Below, in pieces: positions 21,775 to 30,999 of a stretch of DNA of 64,000 bases. A program made the position numbers and the translations under genes. The stretch spans positions 76,244,344 to 76,308,343 of the forward strand of contig OY744525.1 of NCBI GenBank assembly GCA_963556195.1. Direction: 5' to 3'. Positions within the stretch are counted from its first letter, which is position 1. The number at the start of each line of letters is the position of its first letter. Source of the stretch: Sepiola atlantica. Its lineage: Eukaryota; Mollusca; Cephalopoda; Sepiida; Sepiolidae. Under the pieces are notes generated by a model. It was not told the DNA's origin. It did no database searches and worked only from the letters and a program-made list of their open reading frames with translations.

Positions 21775-21905
21775 ATCCACATACAGACTGTTTCGCTGTA
21801 TTACAGCTCTTCAGTGCGGCTAGACCAGTTAGTGCCTCAGCCGGGATTGAAACTCAACCATTGAGCTGACAGTTGGCGCCTCGACCCCTGAGCTATCATA
21901 CGACA
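21772..21905 (-). mobile_element. tRNA-derived SINE with embedded hammerhead-type ribozyme
   Basis: Read on the minus strand, 21903-21832 is tRNA-like: A-box 'tagctcaggggtcgaggc' and B-box-like 'gagtttcaatcccgg', about 40 nt apart. About 25 nt further comes a hammerhead-type motif (21822-21775), then 'gatgact' and a (TA)n tail. No coding capacity. The head would supply an internal pol III promoter. The same order (tRNA-like head, ribozyme-like module) is seen at 27.93 kb and, truncated, at 49.28 kb, which argues for a family rather than a chance junction. Confidence 0.6.
21775..21822 (-). ncRNA. Type I hammerhead ribozyme motif (well formed)
   Basis: Minus strand, in order: stem I strand AGCCGCA; core CTGAAGA (21814-21808); stem II GCTGT-AAT-ACAGC (21807-21795), perfectly paired; core GAAA (21794-21791); a short stem III within CAGTCTG; then TA as the UH cleavage dinucleotide; then TGTGG, which pairs with CCGCA of the first strand (one G-U). 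All invariant core positions (CUGANGA, GAAA, UH) are intact. Self-cleavage is predicted from the architecture, not demonstrated. Confidence 0.65.
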
Positions 21906-22023
21906 CTGACTGAATGTAAGTGATATCTCAATGTAAACATTGTCAAGTGCAGGAAGCTCGAATTAGTTTTACCCAATGAGCTATGCCGTAAAGCTTACAA
22001 AAAAGCTCTACCCAAGAAAGGGA

Positions 22024-22027
<4 letters not shown>

Positions 22028-22067
<40 letters not shown>
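22028..22067. repeat. (TA)n microsatellite
   Basis: 40 bp, at the outer left edge of the 22.08-kb hairpin. Confidence 0.95.
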
Positions 22068-22070
<3 letters not shown>

Positions 22071-22075
22071 TATAT

Positions 22076-22249
22076 TTTTATTTATACAAACAGTTTTGGT
22101 TGCATATGTGCATACATGTTTCAGCTGTGACTTGATTACAAGTCCAGCTTCCTCAGGTCGCAGTAAATATACACTGTGTATACTTGAAATAAAGTTGCAG
22201 CTGAAACATGTATGCACATATGTAGCCAAAAATGTTTGTATGAATAAAA
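22076..22249. repeat. Hairpin with 52-bp arms containing decayed hammerhead modules
   Basis: Left arm 22076-22127 and right arm 22198-22249 pair over 'gcatacatgtttcagctg' / 'cagctgaaacatgtatgc' and outward. On the minus strand the left part reads CTGAGGA (22156-22150), a long stem II AGCTG…CAGCT with inner ACTTG…CAAGT, then GAAA and a CATGT…ATATG stem III; the next base is C instead of U. On the plus strand the right arm keeps GAAA, stem III and the TA site but has lost CTGANGA. A related single arm is at 43.84 kb. Confidence 0.75.
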
Positions 22250-22345
22250 CTTTATACTAAAATACAGCTTTACTTGTTATTGAGCACTATCTTATCAACA
22301 CTGTAGTTTCATTAAATTAACATCTATGAACCAACAACCATGCAA

Positions 22346-22359
22346 ACACACACACACAC

Positions 22360-22395
<36 letters not shown>
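22346..22395. repeat. (CA)n-(TA)n compound microsatellite
   Basis: About 15 bp of CA followed by about 34 bp of TA. Confidence 0.95.
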
Positions 22396-22397
<2 letters not shown>

Positions 22398-24175
22398 CAA
22401 GAGAAAAAATGAATGACTTGGAGCAATAAGTAAAGGATCTGAATCTTTCTTCATTATAATTTTACCCGGATTGAAAAAAAAATGAATAATTAAATTGCTT
22501 CGGGCCCTTCATTATGCATTTTCCTCTTTACCTCCATGGTTTAGACATGACACTTTCTGAACATCTCATCACTCATAGCTATGAACATTTTTATTCAATT
22601 TTAAAAAGCAGCAATAAATAATACCGCCCCTCCACCTAAAAAAAAAAGAAGCTTAAACAAAAGAATCAGAAAAATTATGAAGACATAAAACATGAATGTC
22701 TGCTGTAGAATCCCCCAAGGCTTACTCTATAAATTAGGGGGAAAAAATGGTTGCTGAGAGAGAGAAACGAGGAATGCGATGTAGATGAGACTACGAAATA
22801 GAAACCAGATCATGTCTAGCAACAACCAGTTAATCAACTGAGCACGGATTCCCTATTATGAGCTGAGATATTCTTAAATCCCCAAATTTCCATTTATTGT
22901 CAAATCGACTCCACTGCCATATATATCTATAAGACCTGCTGAAGCCTAGTGACCCACCAAAAGCAGAGACTCGTTTTCTTTTTACTGTTGTATGTTGAAT
23001 GTTAAAACTATGGTTATGATAAACAGCACTAAAGTTCATTTTGAAAGGATGCGTTAAATATTATTGTAATAAATTAAAAGAGAGCATAAAGTTTGTGAGG
23101 GGATGTTGAAGAGCTCACCAAAGAAGTTTAAAGTCCAAGGGGCCTTGAGTTAATATGAGTTAATATGGCACCTATCAAGTCAGAACCTATTTTATTGTCA
23201 CCGTGGGTAAATATTTAAAGGTAAGACTCATGTCAAAAAAAGTCCCAGTTTCCAAATATGATGGTTACATACGAATTTAGAGATTCAATATGGAAAGATA
23301 GACATTGTACCTTTATTGTTGACCTACTCGGCGTTGCTTGGAATTAAAAGATAAAAAAAAATTACTAAATTGTTTATAAAGAAACGTAAATGCATTTTGA
23401 ATAATTTAATTTCATAAATAAATCAATTTTTTAAGTAGGAATTATTAAAATGTTTGTGCTAATACTTTACACTATTGCATTTCTAACACAAAAAGTAATC
23501 GACTAATAGTAAATAAAAATAATGATGTGTAATTAATATGGAAACGAGAAACATGCACAGACATGCGCAAAGTCTCATGATTTTAGTAATATATATTGAT
23601 TCTTGAAAGCCGCATCATTTCTAATTTGTCAAAACTTACAGAACTCATTATAATTGCACATGATTACTTGCCTTTTATTATTACAAATAGAACATGATTT
23701 AAAAAATGACATTGTATTTGTTACTGCAACGAAATAAATGTATATGTAGAAATGAAGATCTCTAAAGAAAATTTATGAAACCAAGATCATTTTTAAATGT
23801 ATATAGTTGATGCATTTTCATGAAAATAAAGTTGAATGTTAAATAATAATTTGAACTTTAAAAGTATATTACTTTCAAGAAATATTATTTTGAAGTTTAC
23901 AATTGCGATTATACAGTGAATTTGCAATTAAGTAAATCGAGAAATATATTTATGACATTGTTATGCATACAGCAGCTTTTTGTTATTGTTGACACTCACG
24001 TCTGCATAAGTAATATCATTATTGAATGAAATAGTTAATTATTCTATGGAATATGCCACTTATTATTCTGTCACATATCAAGGAGACATGATTTAATAAT
24101 GTAAATAAACAAACATATATTGTTCACAAACAAAGAAATTTTAATTTTCTATACAAAATCGGCTTCCATTTTCAC
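22396..24175. other. Unassigned AT-rich stretch
   Basis: At 23327 'ctactcggcgttgcttgg' looks like a worn form of the Helitron-end phrase seen at 20.85 kb ('ctacccggtgttgccgg'), without CTAG. Otherwise I see nothing: no domain in any frame and no tandem array. Confidence 0.4.
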
Positions 24176-24177
24176 CA

Positions 24178-24248
24178 TGGTCCTGTTGGGCAAGTGGTAA
24201 AACTGGCACCAGCTAGGCACATGTTTGAATCTTAGGCGTTTCACATTC
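24178..24248 (+). mobile_element. tRNA-like SINE head
   Basis: A-box-like 'tgggcaagtggtaaaactgg' and B-box-like 'catgtttgaatcttagg' about 35 nt apart, with roughly tRNA spacing. The B box has three mismatches to consensus. No SINE body is recognised, so this could be a fragment or a coincidence. Confidence 0.45.
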
Positions 24249-24369
24249 TTCTCTTTGTGGAAATAAATACAGATGACCAAAAAAGGGTAATAAAGAAAAC
24301 AACTAAATAAAGAAACAAAAAAATAAATTTTCAGAATATGAACTCGTCCAGGATCGAATATTCTTCTAG

Positions 24370-24840
24370 CATATATAAGACATCGAATTATAATGGGATA
24401 GTAGAAATGAAAACAGCGAATAGGATTATGCCATAAAAGCTCTATATTGTTTAGTACTGTCTTTTGTCTCACAGATTCAATGACTGTGATTCAATCTATG
24501 TTATGTTTAAATAAAAAAAGGAGGTCTACCTGCCATAGTTTTAGTTATCTACATCAATCCATAGAAGATATATCTGTTGTTTCAACCACCACCACTGCCC
24601 TCCTCCTCCTCCTCCTCCTCCTCCCCATTGAATGCAGATAAATCCTAAATTGGATGGGGTTGGGGGAGCAGGAGGGACTTTACTTGAGGAAATCCTGAAT
24701 CTAGTTGAATGAGAAATAAGCTGCAACTCATCACAGAAACAAGTAGACACTGACCGCGGTACCTATATACTTCTGTGCCTTTGTATTCCATCAAGATGAG
24801 ACGTGCACACACACATACACACACACACACACACACACAT
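24370..24840 (-). mobile_element. Interspersed repeat family G, copy 1
   Basis: About 450 bp match, in reverse, the copy at 26.64-27.14 kb. Shared landmarks are 'aactaaaactatggcag', 'acataacatagattgaatc', 'cattgaatctgtgagacaaa', 'ggtggtggttgaaacaaca' and 'attcaggatttcctcaag'. The inner end reads 'gctagaagaatattcg', close to the CTAG end of Helitron F1, hinting that G is also Helitron-derived. A (CTC)n run is at 24599-24622. The 107-residue minus-strand frame has no recognised domain. Confidence 0.7.
24805..24839. repeat. (CA)n microsatellite
   Basis: 35 bp, with one TA interruption, at the outer end of repeat G copy 1. Confidence 0.95.
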
Positions 24841-24919
24841 ATATTTGAATAAAAATAGAGATAAAATGATCTGACGCAATGGGAAATGAAAAAGGAAAGC
24901 AAAAAACTATATTATTTAT

Positions 24920-24965
24920 GTATTCATCAACGTGTCGTCTTTATTGTAGACTTCCTCAGGATAAA
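24920..24965 (-). ncRNA. Hammerhead-like motif, degenerate
   Basis: Minus strand: CTGAGGA (24959-24953), stem II AGTCT-acaata-AAGAC, then GACA where GAAA is expected, followed by 'cgttgatgaatacataaata'. The same phrase follows intact GAAAC at 25.5 kb and 59.4 kb. The core mutation makes activity unlikely. Confidence 0.5.
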
Positions 24966-25354
24966 GAAAAATGCAGAAAAATCAATAATTATTAATTTTG
25001 ATTTGCCAGAAAATGTTCAAGTTTCGGCATGGTTGTGGATGAGAACAAGCAAAAAATGAAAAACCGCGATTTAGGCTAGTTCGTTATCAGCAGCAGTCTG
25101 TGCAGTTCAAGGGAAGCAAGAGTGAATGGGATGACGGCTTGAATTTATTAGTTCCCATATCTATTTTTAACTAGGGAGTCTGTCTGGGTCAAAATATGTC
25201 ACAACCAAGCTTGGCCGATAGTCGATGTGGGGGCGGGGTGGAAGTTTGAATTTCTTGTCATGTTCCGAATTAAAAATAGAAAGAAAAAGAAAAGAAAAAC
25301 AATTATAAATCTAATATGAATGTAAAAGCATGGAAATTTTTACTAGTTTGAAAC

Positions 25355-25521
25355 ACATTTCGTCTTTATTTTAAGACTTTATCAAGATGATTGATTTGAA
25401 GAAATAACATACAAGTACAATATTTGAAAATTCAAACGCACTACATATTTTCAAATACTGTACTTGTATGTTATTTCTTCAAATCAACTATCTTTATAAA
25501 GTCTTGAAATAAAGACGAAAC
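25355..25521. repeat. Hairpin with about 70-bp arms (hammerhead-related family)
   Basis: 'cgtctttattttaagacttt' pairs with 'aaagtcttgaaataaagacg', and 'gaagaaataacatacaagta' with 'tacttgtatgttatttcttc'; the loop is about 15 nt. The plus-strand right arm ends 'gtcttgaaataaagac' + 'gaaacgttgatgaat', identical in layout to the motif at 59.4 kb, but with CTTTATA in place of CTGANGA. Confidence 0.8.
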
Positions 25522-25560
25522 GTTGATGAATATATAAATAATTTTGGTTTTTCCTTTTTC

Positions 25561-25603
<43 letters not shown>

Positions 25604-25604
25604 T
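25561..25604. repeat. (TA)n-(CA)n compound microsatellite
   Basis: About 22 bp of AT followed by about 22 bp of AC, just upstream of repeat family H. Confidence 0.95.
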
Positions 25605-25639
25605 GGCCACATTTTCTGATACATGATGTTTTGTTTCAG

Positions 25640-26195
25640 TTTATTTACACATCATTACACATTCCAGAATGATCGGGTTTGAATTACCTACTAAACACCT
25701 TCCTTGAATGTCTTCGGTCTCTCTGTACAAGGGTTTGTCAGGACAACCTGACATGACAATACTTCACCCTACAAGTTAACCCTGACCAAATATTCAGAAT
25801 AATATTGTATTCGAAGCCCAAATAAGATTCCCTCAACACGGCTATACATTGACTCATACGAGGAATGGTGCACCTTCTCCAAGTAATGTTACCTCAAGTA
25901 ACAGCACTTAGCTGGATACTTCACCAGACTAGATGAATTCTTGTCCTGGAATTCGGTAAGACCAAGAGACCAAAATAAATATATACTATAACATAATTAA
26001 CAGGTCAATTGGAGAGATTAAAATTACTGTTCTTAATTTCTTTACTAACTCAACGTTTGAGAGATAAAAGAGAACTTTAGTAGAATATTCGAATATCTAT
26101 GTATCTCATATAGAGATCAAGTGTTAGCCCCAGGGTAGGGGCTCCTTGATTTCTGAGAACTTCGACTGAAGTAAAATGAAACAAAACAAATGATC
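25640..26195 (+). mobile_element. Interspersed repeat family H, copy 1
   Basis: About 520 bp match the 45.05-45.56 kb copy in reverse, and 37.01-37.17 kb in part. Landmarks are 'aagtaatgttacctcaagta', 'agcacttagctggatacttc', 'accagactagatgaattc', 'taaaagagaactttagtaga', 'gagatcaagtgttag' and 'ccttgatttctgagaact'. All copies end 'gaagt(t)aaatgaaa' in an A-rich run, suggesting a retroposon 3' end. No coding potential recognised. Confidence 0.75.
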
Positions 26196-26635
26196 ATCTC
26201 ACATATATGAACACGCATTGTTTATATACTCATATATAGTCACCTATTTACATGAGTGTTATATAATTGTCACAGCCTCAGATGCGTGAGTGAAGCGACT
26301 TGCAATAGCAAGCAAAAATGTTAAGCAGCAAAAGTTGCTCATTCGGTGTCGGAACTTTAGAGTCGGAATCATGCACATAAGAGATGTTGGATTTTGAATG
26401 TAAAAAATCAAAAGAAAAAAGAAATTCCGCAAATCTTCCAACAAAGCAACCCCCCCCCCACCCCTGTTGTTAGATCTCAGGTGAAAAAGAAGAAAAAGGA
26501 AAAAAAGTCTTTTCATGAGTTTTGACTGTGATATAATGTTTCTAACAATAAAGATATGCGTCGTCTCAAAGAAAGATGTCAACCCACATATATATATATA
26601 GATATATATACCTTTTTCATTTCCCATATATATGT
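26196..26635. other. Unassigned, with poly-C and short (TA)n
   Basis: A C-run is at 26449-26462 and short TA arrays are at 26587-26611 and 26625-26643. The 122-residue minus-strand frame reads through these and is not a recognised protein. Confidence 0.35.
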
Positions 26636-26639
26636 ATAT

Positions 26640-27138
26640 ATATGTGCCTCATCTTGACGGAAGACGTAGGCACAGAAGTACAAAGAATGGTTTCCTTATC
26701 GCGGTCAATGTCTCCTGGTTTCGGTGATGAGCAGCAGCTCGTCTCCCTTTCATCGAGATTCAGGATTTCCTCAAGAAGATTCTCACCCTGCACACCTGTC
26801 ACCCCCGCCCCACATCTGAATGATGCACAATTTAGGATTTACTTGTATTCGACAGGGAGGAAGACAGTGGTGGTGGTTGAAACAACAGATATAACTTCTA
26901 TGGATTGATGTAGATAACTAAAACTATGGCAGGGAGACCCCCCCCCCACTTTCTTTTTTTATCTGAACATAACATAGATTGAATCGCAATCATTGAATCT
27001 GTGAGACAAAAGACGACAGGATTTCATCCCGCAACTGACTTTTTTATCAGTTCTTTATTTTACGTAAACAATATGAAGCTTTTATGGAATAATCCTGTTC
27101 AGTATTTTCATTTGTACTATCTCATTATTATTTCGATG

Positions 27139-27140
<2 letters not shown>
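26640..27140 (+). mobile_element. Interspersed repeat family G, copy 2
   Basis: The inverted partner of the 24.37-24.84 kb copy (landmarks given there). It carries an extra poly-C at 26939 and about 40 bp not present in copy 1 (27016-27055). It ends at 'tcgatgtc' directly in a (TA)n array, as copy 1 does at 'gatgtcttatatatg'. Confidence 0.7.

Positions 27141-27181
<41 letters not shown>
27141..27181. repeat. (TA)n microsatellite
   Basis: 41 bp, between the end of repeat G copy 2 and a hairpin. Confidence 0.95.
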
Positions 27182-27186
<5 letters not shown>

Positions 27187-27326
27187 GAATTGAATGACAT
27201 AATAAAATGAGAAATTAATCAGATTTTATTAAAGTTCAAAAACAAGGACGCAGTATCACTCCTTGTTTTTGAACTTTAATAAAATCTGATTAATTTCTCA
27301 TTTTATTATGTCACTCAATCCATTAA
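27182..27326. repeat. Near-perfect hairpin, 67-bp arms
   Basis: Left arm 27182-27248, right arm 27260-27326, 11-nt loop. Only two mismatches in 67 pairs (both in the outer 12 bases). The inner arms read 'tcagattttattaaagttc' and its complement. The arm text resembles the 3' flank of the hammerhead motif at 57.9 kb ('aactttgaattctaataaaa'). Confidence 0.9.
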
Positions 27327-27418
27327 TATTATTGATCTATACACTATATTGAGCTTTGTTTTTATCTTGATAGTCTACTAGTTAAAAATATTATTTATAT
27401 CTTTAAAGTATCATCTTA

Positions 27419-27420
<2 letters not shown>

Positions 27421-27480
<60 letters not shown>

Positions 27481-27487
27481 TGTGTGT
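27421..27487. repeat. (CT)n-(TA)n-(TG)n compound microsatellite
   Basis: 20 bp of CT, about 37 bp of AT and a short GT tail. Confidence 0.95.
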
Positions 27488-27582
27488 CAGGTTATATTGA
27501 AAAGAAATCAATAAAGTGCTTGATCGCAGAGAAGTGGATGAAACCGCGGTACATTTCTGAATTATGTAACATATAGATTTCA

Positions 27583-27589
<7 letters not shown>

Positions 27590-27643
<54 letters not shown>
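27590..27643. repeat. (TA)n microsatellite
   Basis: 54 bp, directly next to the 'aaagttgtcattctgg' end of repeat family K. Confidence 0.95.
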
Positions 27644-27647
<4 letters not shown>

Positions 27648-27722
27648 TGTCATTCTGGATTTTTAAAGTCAGACCCAAACAGCAATCCTTCTGACATGCT
27701 GATACTTGATTCAGACTCGCCT
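27644..27722 (-). repeat. Repeat family K (probable Helitron end region)
   Basis: On the minus strand: 'gagtctgaatcaagtatcag' followed by 'gggtctgacttt'. The family recurs at 21.1 kb (inside the Helitron-like element), 49.5 kb and 62.1 kb. Confidence 0.5.
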
Positions 27723-27930
27723 GGTTTTTCTTTTTTTCCCCCTTTCATGATATTGGCACAAATATATTTTACTCTGCGTCGTTATTTTTCCTGACAATAC
27801 TTATATTGTTTGAGAAAGCTTTTAGAATGGAAATATTTTACCTCAGTCGTAGCTCTTCTTATAAAGAATTGAGCACTCTCGGCAGTCGATAATGTAGGCA
27901 TATATAATCATTATAATTTCCTTTATTCTG

Positions 27931-28055
27931 TAGCGAGGGTGATGACTTAGAGGTAAGAGGCCCCAACTACTAAAAAAGTAGTTGGGCTTCGAATCTCAGC
28001 TTAAAACACTAGCTCGAAGAGCTGTGATATTGGGAAACAGATGTCACTGTGGTTT
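27931..28055 (+). mobile_element. tRNA-derived SINE with decayed hammerhead-like module
   Basis: 27931-28003 is tRNA-like: A-box 'tgacttagaggtaagagg', a 10-bp perfect stem CCCAACTACT…AGTAGTTGGG in the anticodon-arm position, and B-box-like 'gcttcgaatctc'. It is followed at 28012-28050 by 'ctcgaagagctgtgatat', 'GGGAAACAGATGTC' and 'actgtgg'. These align with CTGAAGA-GCTGTAATACAGC-GAAACAG of the SINE at 21.8 kb, but CTGANGA is broken by an insertion and stem II is mismatched. Confidence 0.55.
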
Positions 28056-28588
28056 GGACATGTTTACCAGTTAACAGACTCCAGCTATGTAAAGAGATCA
28101 TGTCAAGAAGATTTCATTAAAAGAGGATTAAGAAGATAACCAGATAAGGGTTGAGACTAGCATGCACATGAATCAAATATTTCATAAAGTAATACACCAT
28201 CTTACAACATGTGTTTATATAAGATCATGATTACCAAACTATGCCCCATAGACCAAATATGGCTCACTAGACTATTTGATTTGACCAGTGAGTTTAAAGA
28301 AAAACAGAAGACTGGAATAGAAAGTCATTATCAGACTTTGAAAAACTATAAGTTCGATCTTCAAGACTTGCAAAGCCAGATGGCCTGTTCATCCTGTGCA
28401 AAGATGGCAAAACCAAGAATATTGTTTACCTAGAAGTATTAAACAGATGACATCAATCTTTGTTCACATTGTGAGTCACAAAAGAAAAAACATGGTTTAC
28501 AGCAAGAGTGCTCACATTATTTCGGCTTGTGGGGTACTTTTAAAATAACCAGATCAAAACGATTTACTGCCATCAAAAAATGCTAAAC

Positions 28589-28654
<66 letters not shown>

Positions 28655-28995
28655 TTCTGCATGGAATCAGTCAGTGTTAAATCGTCTGGATAGTAACTTA
28701 ATATTTTTTAATAAAAATTAAACAAGCTTAATATTTTAAAAAATACTACTCAATTTAACATAAGTATAAAATCTCTATAAACTTCTGATTAAATAAAAAC
28801 TACATACTTTTTTTATTAAAAAGATTTCGCTGGTAATATATTTTTTATTTTGATCATGTGTAGTGTACGAAAATTACTTTTTCATTTAATAAAATACAAA
28901 AACGTGACTTTCTTAAATGTATTTTTTTATTAAAATAAATAAAATCCCCATAAAACATATATACATGACATTCGTTCAAATTAGATAATAAATGC
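28056..28995. other. Unassigned, with (TA)n array
   Basis: It contains an open frame 28209-28433 (74 residues) without recognised domain and a 62-bp (TA)n at 28590-28651. The rest is AT-rich. Confidence 0.35.
28590..28651. repeat. (TA)n microsatellite
   Basis: 62 bp uninterrupted. Confidence 0.95.
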
Positions 28996-29140
28996 CACCA
29001 TAGAATCGGTACTAAAATTCATAATCCTATTGCAATCCAACCCAAATTGGTGCAAATAAACTTCAGTCTATGCCTGACTTGTCCACCAAGTTTCAGTCAT
29101 GAATGTTCAACAGTTTGTGTTTTATTGCCATTCAATGATA
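28996..29140 (-). mobile_element. Mariner-type terminal region, left copy
   Basis: In reverse it matches 30790-30965 and 4815-4985: 'aaaattcataatcc', 'caaataaacttcagtct', 'tgacttgtccaccaagtttc' and 'catgaatgttcaacag'. With the opposite-facing copy at 30.8 kb it could form the two ends of one element of about 1.97 kb; the interior does not read as transposase except near the right end. Confidence 0.55.
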
Positions 29141-29597
29141 TGCAGGGATGCATCATCTCATCAGTAGGAGCTGCGATCCTGAATGGGCTTCACACTAACC
29201 GGACTATAATCACGGCCATCGTAAAGGAGGCCTGTCAACTGGGACGAATATTTCTGGTGACGTCATTGATAGTGGGAGTAAGAACCACGATCAATGAGGA
29301 CCGGAAGTGCACGAATGCCCACTGTGGCTTAACGCGCATGCGTCCATCTGTAATCAGAGCAAGTAATCAGACTGAGTAGACTCAACTCCATAGGATTATA
29401 TATTCACTTGAAAATCATTGTTAACTTGTTCCTGCTATTGTGACTTTATTCCCCTGCCAAGAACACGGCTACCCCACCTAAGGATTATTCATTCAATTGG
29501 AAATTATTGTTAACTTGTTCTTTTTTTTCAAACGTATTTCATTTTGCTATAGATGTCAAGTGCGAAAGAGAATAAGAAAATTACAATATGGTGTCCA
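29141..29597. other. Unassigned, relatively GC-rich block
   Basis: 29140-29370 is GC-balanced. It contains 'gccatcgtaaaggaggcct' (29216), whose reverse complement occurs at 30630-30648, supporting an inverted relationship of the two sides of the 29-31 kb block. No protein recognised. Confidence 0.4.
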
Positions 29598-29692
29598 AAT
29601 TTATTTTTTTAAGACTTGAAATTCGAACTTTAATGCAATGACTTAATGTCATTGCATTAAAGTTCGAATTTCAAGTCTTAAAAAAATAAATT
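29598..29692. repeat. Perfect hairpin, 45-bp arms, 5-nt loop
   Basis: Left arm 29598-29642 and right arm 29648-29692 are exact reverse complements; the loop is 'ttaat'. The inner stem is 'aactttaatgcaatgac' with its complement. No mismatches, so it is recent or maintained by conversion. Confidence 0.95.
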
Positions 29693-30640
29693 AGAATTTT
29701 ATTTAATAAGTTTCATTAAAAATTTCACCCCCAAAAACATGACTGTTCAATGTATTACACATTTTTACTATATTGTAAATAAACTGTTCGTTTTGAAAAA
29801 AACCCACAAAAAACACACATTTTAATTCATTTCAATAAATGTTCTATTAATGAATTATTTTGAATTATTGATTTTGTGTTACTTTACTAAATTCGTAATC
29901 TTTAATGTTTGATTTACTTTTCAGTTAAAAAAATTAAGAAACGTTTATTTTTTTCGGAAATGAGAGCAACTCTTATCAAATTATTAAAAAACAAACCAAT
30001 AAAAAAATAATTAGTTACTTTAAATTATTGATTTTATGTTACATTACTGAATTCGTAATCTTTCATGTTTGATTTACTTTTAAGTTAAAACAAATCAAGA
30101 AACATTTATTTTTTTAAGCTAAAACTAATGATAATAAAATGTTCATAAAAAGAATAAAACTGCCTAAGAATAGGGTTCTTCCTCTTCTTCTTCTTCTTCT
30201 TCTTCTGTTTACAAACCAAGAGACGTTTCCATTCAGTATAACTGATATGAGTCTTTTTATTCGATGTAGACCGGAAAGAATGAACTTATTTAAAGAATGA
30301 ATATTAAAGCAGACAAATTATTTTTCAAAGAAAAAATTTAAAAATTTATGACAACACCATTTTATTATTAAGTATTAATTTAATGTTTGCTCTTTAACCT
30401 ACGCAAATTACATGAAATAATACATTTGCACTAAGATTTATAATAAAGTAATGGGTTAATTATATTTCGTGATCATTAATTCATAAATACTGAAAATTTC
30501 ATTAAAATTGATTGATTTCCTGAATTTTGATGAATTTTTAATTGAAGGCAGGGGTCAAAATGCCCATAGTCTGACTGTTCGACAGATCTCGTTTTTTTAC
30601 TTTATAGCATGACCTCATTTTCCATGCTCTGGCCTCCTTT
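29693..30640. other. Unassigned AT-rich stretch
   Basis: A short internal duplication, 'gaattattgattttgtgttac' type, occurs at 29861 and 30026 ('…aattcgtaatctttaatgtttgatttac'). A (CTT)n run is at 30180-30204. Confidence 0.35.
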
Positions 30641-30659
30641 ACGATGGCCGTGCCATAAC

Positions 30660-30990
30660 CCCCTAGAATTGTATCTGTGTGATTATCTCAAAGATAATGT
30701 CTATCAACACGATCCCTAGACTGAAGAGTACTATCACAGCTCAAATCAGGTCAGTATCAAGAGAGGAGTGCATCAAAGTTATTAACAATTTTGTACATCA
30801 TATACAAGTGTGTTTATCATTGAATGACGATAAAACAAAAACTGTTGGACATTCATGTCTGAAACTTGATAGACAAGTCAGATAAAGACTGAAGTTTATT
30901 TGTACCAAATATAGTTTGATTGCAGAAAGGATTGTGAATTTTATTAACGATTCCATGGGAGACATTTGGGGAAGGAGGCACTCTGCAATA
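30660..30990 (+). mobile_element. Mariner/Tc1-type transposase C-terminal fragment with right terminus
   Basis: Plus strand 30664-30714 reads 'ELYLCDYLKDNVYQHDP', matching 'DFYLWGYLKNNIYQNN' of the 4.6-kb copy. After a short deletion another frame continues 'LKSTITAQIRSVSREECIKV' and 'INNFVHHIQVCLSL'. These are the last residues of mariner-like DDE transposases. The terminal region (30790-30965) follows at once and is the inverse of 28996-29140. Frameshifted, lacking its catalytic N-terminal parts. Confidence 0.75.
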
Positions 30991-30999
30991 TCTCTGCAC

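Noticed and set aside
24149..24472. A 107-residue minus-strand protein
   Set aside because: It overlaps repeat G and a SINE head, has no recognised domain, and the frame is not kept in the second G copy.
24178..28003. Functional tRNA genes at 21.84 (minus), 24.18 and 27.93 kb
   Set aside because: Acceptor stems do not pair, the B boxes deviate from consensus and other modules follow. They are tRNA-derived SINE heads at best.
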